A stretch of DNA of 42,412 bases from an uncultured Lachnospiraceae bacterium. Its GTDB lineage: Bacteria > Bacillota > Clostridia > Lachnospirales > Lachnospiraceae. This document shows, in pieces, positions 40,579 through 42,412 of the stretch. The notes below the pieces were generated by a model. The model was not told the DNA's origin. It worked only from the letters and a program-made list of their open reading frames with translations, and did no database searches. The first letter of the stretch is position 1, and the number at the start of each line of letters is the position of its first letter. The stretch covers positions 1 through 42,412 of the forward strand of contig CANPZR010000002.1 in NCBI GenBank assembly GCA_947589175.1. The letters run 5' to 3'. The position numbers were made by a program, and so were the translations under genes.

Positions 40579-40788
40579 CTATTTCCAGATATTCTGCTTC
40601 CAATATAACCATTGTGCTTCGGTCTCCAATGTGACTGCTCCGTCTCCTTTCAATCCTTTTTTGACGTACTCTTTGACCAGATACATATGTTTGTCATTCC
40701 CATGTGTTCCATATTTTCTCCCTTCTCCGTCCGGCTTCGCATGCCCGCTGCCATTTCGGTCAGTGTCGTTCGGCTTCTCTCTTGACAT
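40579..40788 (-). CDS. Small protein of unknown function with a decayed second copy
   Basis: 69 residues if read from the ATG at 40788. The N-terminal 33 residues are polar and disordered-looking; the C-terminal 35 (MYLVKEYVKKGLKGDGAVTL...) look folded. The ATG has no SD and overlaps the -10 hexamer of the cassette promoter, so this start may not be used; the only other in-frame start is the ATG at residue 35. A frameshifted copy lies at 41903-42115. Confidence 0.5.
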   Translation of the reverse strand: MSREKPNDTDRNGSGHAKPDGEGRKYGTHGNDKHMYLVKEYVKKGLKGDGAVTLETEAQWLYWKQNIWK

Positions 40789-40815
40789 CCTATCATATTA
40801 AACCATGCTTGTCAG
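40787..40815 (-). promoter_or_regulatory. Cassette promoter overlapping the annotated start codon
   Basis: CTGACA (40810-40815), 17-bp spacer, TAGGAT (40787-40792) on the minus strand. It matches the promoter at 38128-38156 over about 50 bases. The last two -10 bases are the A and T of the ATG of the 69-residue gene. Confidence 0.5.
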
Positions 40816-40894
40816 CGCTTTATTAAACTATTCTTTTAATTTTTTGACAAGTTTGCAGACCAGCCAGTAGCCGCAAACGAAAGCTGATCAAATT

Positions 40895-41374
40895 TCACCA
40901 ATCTTCCCCTTCCTCCTCATACTCCTCGATTGCGTCATCTACGCCATACGCATAATCCCTGTCATTATTATATCTGTCGTAATCATAGTCTCCGTCCATA
41001 TAGACATCATCATATCCATCATCGTAAGATTCATATGACTTCTTTTTGGTTGTTGTACTTTTCTTAGTATTACCGCTATATGATGGGCGTTTGGTCGTAG
41101 TTGATTTGCTGCTGTAACTGCTGGTGCTTTTCGAATCACTCTTGGACGAGCTGCTTGAGGATTTGCTGCTATAGGAATAACTCCCATATGCGGATGCGCT
41201 CCCGCTTGACGGCTTGTGCAGATTACAATAACCACTGTATTTAGCCCGTTCGTTATTACAGCCGGGAGCAAGGCATTCGGGCACATTTGCATCGTCCATA
41301 ACAGCGCCGGCCCATGCGACGCCTACGAACACAAGAAAGACTACAGCACACAGTACCAAAGTAGAATTTTTCAT
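40895..41374 (-). CDS. Secreted Ser/Tyr/Asp-rich low-complexity protein with a Cys/His cluster
   Basis: 159 residues. Signal peptide at about 1-23 (LVLCAVVFLVFVGVAWAGA). Then CLAPGCNNERAKYSGYCNLH, a C-x4-C-x10-C-x2-H pattern that could bind a metal. About 60-115 are nearly all Ser/Lys/Thr/Tyr, and the C-terminal 45 residues are strongly acidic and Tyr-rich (DDGYDDVYMDGDYDYDRY). AAAGGAG lies about 9 bases before the ATG. Secreted or surface role is inferred from the signal only. A copy of its last 20 codons is at 37232-37299. Confidence 0.75.
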   Translation of the reverse strand: MKNSTLVLCAVVFLVFVGVAWAGAVMDDANVPECLAPGCNNERAKYSGYCNLHKPSSGSASAYGSYSYSSKSSSSSSKSDSKSTSSYSSKSTTTKRPSYSGNTKKSTTTKKKSYESYDDGYDDVYMDGDYDYDRYNNDRDYAYGVDDAIEEYEEEGEDW

Positions 41375-41455
41375 ATAGATCAGCTCCTTTAAAAATATAA
41401 GTATTTTTATAATTTCTTTGGGATTCCGAAAAAAGTATTCGTAACATCCATCAGT

Positions 41456-41698
41456 TCACAACTGTTTCTCCTTTTTCGCATATTTAAACTCGACCGCTTC
41501 TCCAGGCGCGTCATACTTGCCTTTTAAGTGCTGTTCATAGAAATATTGCCGCCCATGCTTTCTAATATCCTCTATTGCCTTTTCGCAATCATGGTGATAG
41601 CCAGGCGGTGTAACTCTGTTATTTGATTTCCACTCTGTAATCTTTGACGGCAAATAAAAAATACAGATTATTATGATTGTGCCAATTATAGTACCCAT
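41456..41698 (-). CDS. Small single-pass membrane protein of unknown function
   Basis: 80 residues. One N-terminal membrane helix (about 2-20, IIGTIIIICIFYL), then a charged cytoplasmic tail with YHHDCEKAIEDIRKHG and YFYEQHLKGKYDAPG. The ATG at 41698 has AGGAAGG 7 bases upstream; the TTG at 41719 is less likely. It lies 81 bp upstream of the Ser-rich gene, same strand. Confidence 0.6.
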   Translation of the reverse strand: MGTIIGTIIIICIFYLPSKITEWKSNNRVTPPGYHHDCEKAIEDIRKHGRQYFYEQHLKGKYDAPGEAVEFKYAKKEKQL

Positions 41699-41725
41699 AA
41701 AAATCCCTTCCTTTCTCAAACAGGT

Positions 41726-41845
41726 TTTTCTTGGTTATCTTGCACCCCTATTCTACATCTTTACCAGTACCATAAAACGGTCTTGTTCTTCGAACTTATG
41801 TTTCCCTTATGGTTGAAAATATAAGTGCACCCATACTGAGCGCAC
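41726..41845 (-). repeat. Dispersed hairpin repeat, copy C
   Basis: Shares about 115 bases with copy A, starting at TTTTCTTGGTTATCTTGCA and ending at the GC dyad (GTGCACCCA..TGAGCGCAC, two mismatches). Here it lies right next to the start of a truncated small gene, so the body of that gene was deleted. Confidence 0.75.
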
Positions 41846-41884
41846 GCTTTCCCATTCCTTTTGAGCCAGATCTTCATTCGTCAC
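41807..41884 (-). pseudogene. Truncated second copy of the 72-residue gene
   Basis: GTG at 41884 with the same GGAGG-N7 leader as the intact gene begins MTNED (MTNEE in the intact copy). It then runs out of similarity and reads into the hairpin repeat, ending after 25 codons at 41807. An internal deletion is inferred. Confidence 0.65.
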
Positions 41885-41902
41885 GCTTCCACCTCCTATA
41901 AC

Positions 41903-42115
41903 CTATTTCCAGATATTCCGCTTCCGATATAACCTCATCGTGCCTCGGCCTCCAATGTAACTGCTCCGTCTCCTTTCAATCCTTTTTCAGCGTACTCTTT
42001 GACCAGATACATATGTTTGTCACTCCCATGTGTTCCACCTTTTTCTCCCTTCTCCGTCCGGCTTCGCTTGTCCGCTGCCATTTCGGTCAGTGTCGTTTGG
42101 CTTCCATCTTGACAA
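41903..42115 (-). pseudogene. Frameshifted second copy of the 69-residue gene
   Basis: About 85-90% identical by eye to 40579-40788. The start ATG is replaced by TTG (42113-42115). An extra base after GGGAGAAAA shifts the frame to an early TGA, and a second insertion near the 3' end (ATGAGGTT for ATGGTT) changes the tail. The original TAG and downstream SD are kept. Confidence 0.75.
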
Positions 42116-42250
42116 TTCTATCACATTAAACTATTCTTTTTAGCCACAACAATAACCTGCATCCATTGCTGTATTCCATGCTGTCTCTTTATTATCGTAT
42201 GCATCTTTAATAAAAACAAAATTTTTTCTCCATATTACTTACTTTCAAAC

Positions 42251-42337
42251 TTGCTTTTTCTGTTTACATCGGTTATAATAATTAAGGAGACTCCCCTTCG
42301 CCCATATTGGTGGAGGGGTAAAGTCTCCATTATTTTT
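42251..42337 (+). ncRNA. Promoter plus terminator-like hairpin: possible small RNA or attenuated leader
   Basis: Plus-strand TTGCTT (42251-42256), 17-bp spacer and perfect TATAAT (42274-42279). The expected start, near 42286, coincides with the foot of a long hairpin: GGAGACT (42286-42292) with AGTCTCC (42322-42328), a 3-base bulge (42319-42321), then a further 10 pairs including two G-U (42293-42302 with 42309-42318), and a 6-base loop. ATTATTTTT follows (42329-42337). Predicted transcript about 50 bases. No ORF is seen between 42338 and the right edge. Confidence 0.5.
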
Positions 42338-42412
42338 GGCTCATCATCAGAATGTGTGGAATAAAAATTGGCTTAAAGCCTCATAAACATTGAAAAAGCA
42401 TACGATCTCTGT

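Noticed and set aside
37701..41845. Possible CRISPR array from repeated sequence blocks
   Set aside because: Only three copies, far apart and about 115-170 bases each, with genes between them; no regular spacers and no cas genes.
1..42412. Transposase, integrase or phage genes in the accessory zone
   Set aside because: No frame with such motifs was found, so mobility of the 36-42 kb zone rests only on composition and duplications.

Overview
The window looks like chromosome from an anaerobic, low-to-mid-GC Firmicute, most likely a Lachnospiraceae-type gut Clostridium. This is inferred from Gram-positive Shine-Dalgarno sites (AGGAGG) on nearly every gene, a TPP riboswitch on thiC, an ftsE-ftsX-M23 peptidase-CtpA run beside a PucR-type regulator, BIG2 and VanZ proteins, and a Firmicute-type LexA box. 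Almost every gene is on the minus strand.

Layout, left to right. Positions 1-8100 hold the N-terminal part of purL, a membrane-anchored PrsA/SurA-like foldase, a tRNA-Leu(CAG), a small membrane protein, a secreted BIG2 protein, and a MarR-controlled heterodimeric ABC exporter with one degenerate ATP site. Positions 8200-14560 hold a SpoIID-like peptidoglycan-binding protein, the dTDP-L-rhamnose operon (rfbA-rfbB-rfbD-rfbC in transcription order), and a MerR-methyltransferase fusion just upstream of it. The rfbA promoter has the 19-bp spacer and centred palindrome of MerR-activated promoters. Positions 14580-21220 are a cell-envelope run of closely spaced genes: polysaccharide deacetylase, VanZ, PucR-type regulator, FtsE, FtsX, M23 peptidase, S41 peptidase. 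Positions 21300-23230 hold riboswitch-controlled thiC and a small membrane protein.

Positions 23519-36000 carry a genome-defence and DNA-processing operon: a complete type II Wadjet system (jetA-jetB-jetC-jetD) followed without an obvious break by sbcD and sbcC. Its promoter (TTTACA-N17-TATACT) carries a near-consensus LexA/SOS box on the transcription start. If correct, an SMC-type plasmid-cleaving defence system and an SMC-type DNA-end nuclease are induced together by DNA damage.

Positions 36026-42412 are an AT-richer accessory zone: an esterase-like hydrolase, a lone HicB with its own operator, and a two-gene unit of an AAA/ABC-like ATPase overlapping a PD-(D/E)XK-type nuclease (candidate defence module). 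Around them lies a patchwork of duplicated tiny genes, decayed copies and three copies of a hairpin-rich dispersed repeat. At the right end a strong plus-strand promoter reads straight into a stable hairpin with a T-rich tail, which looks like a small RNA or an attenuated leader. No rRNA, CRISPR array, transposase or integrase was seen.
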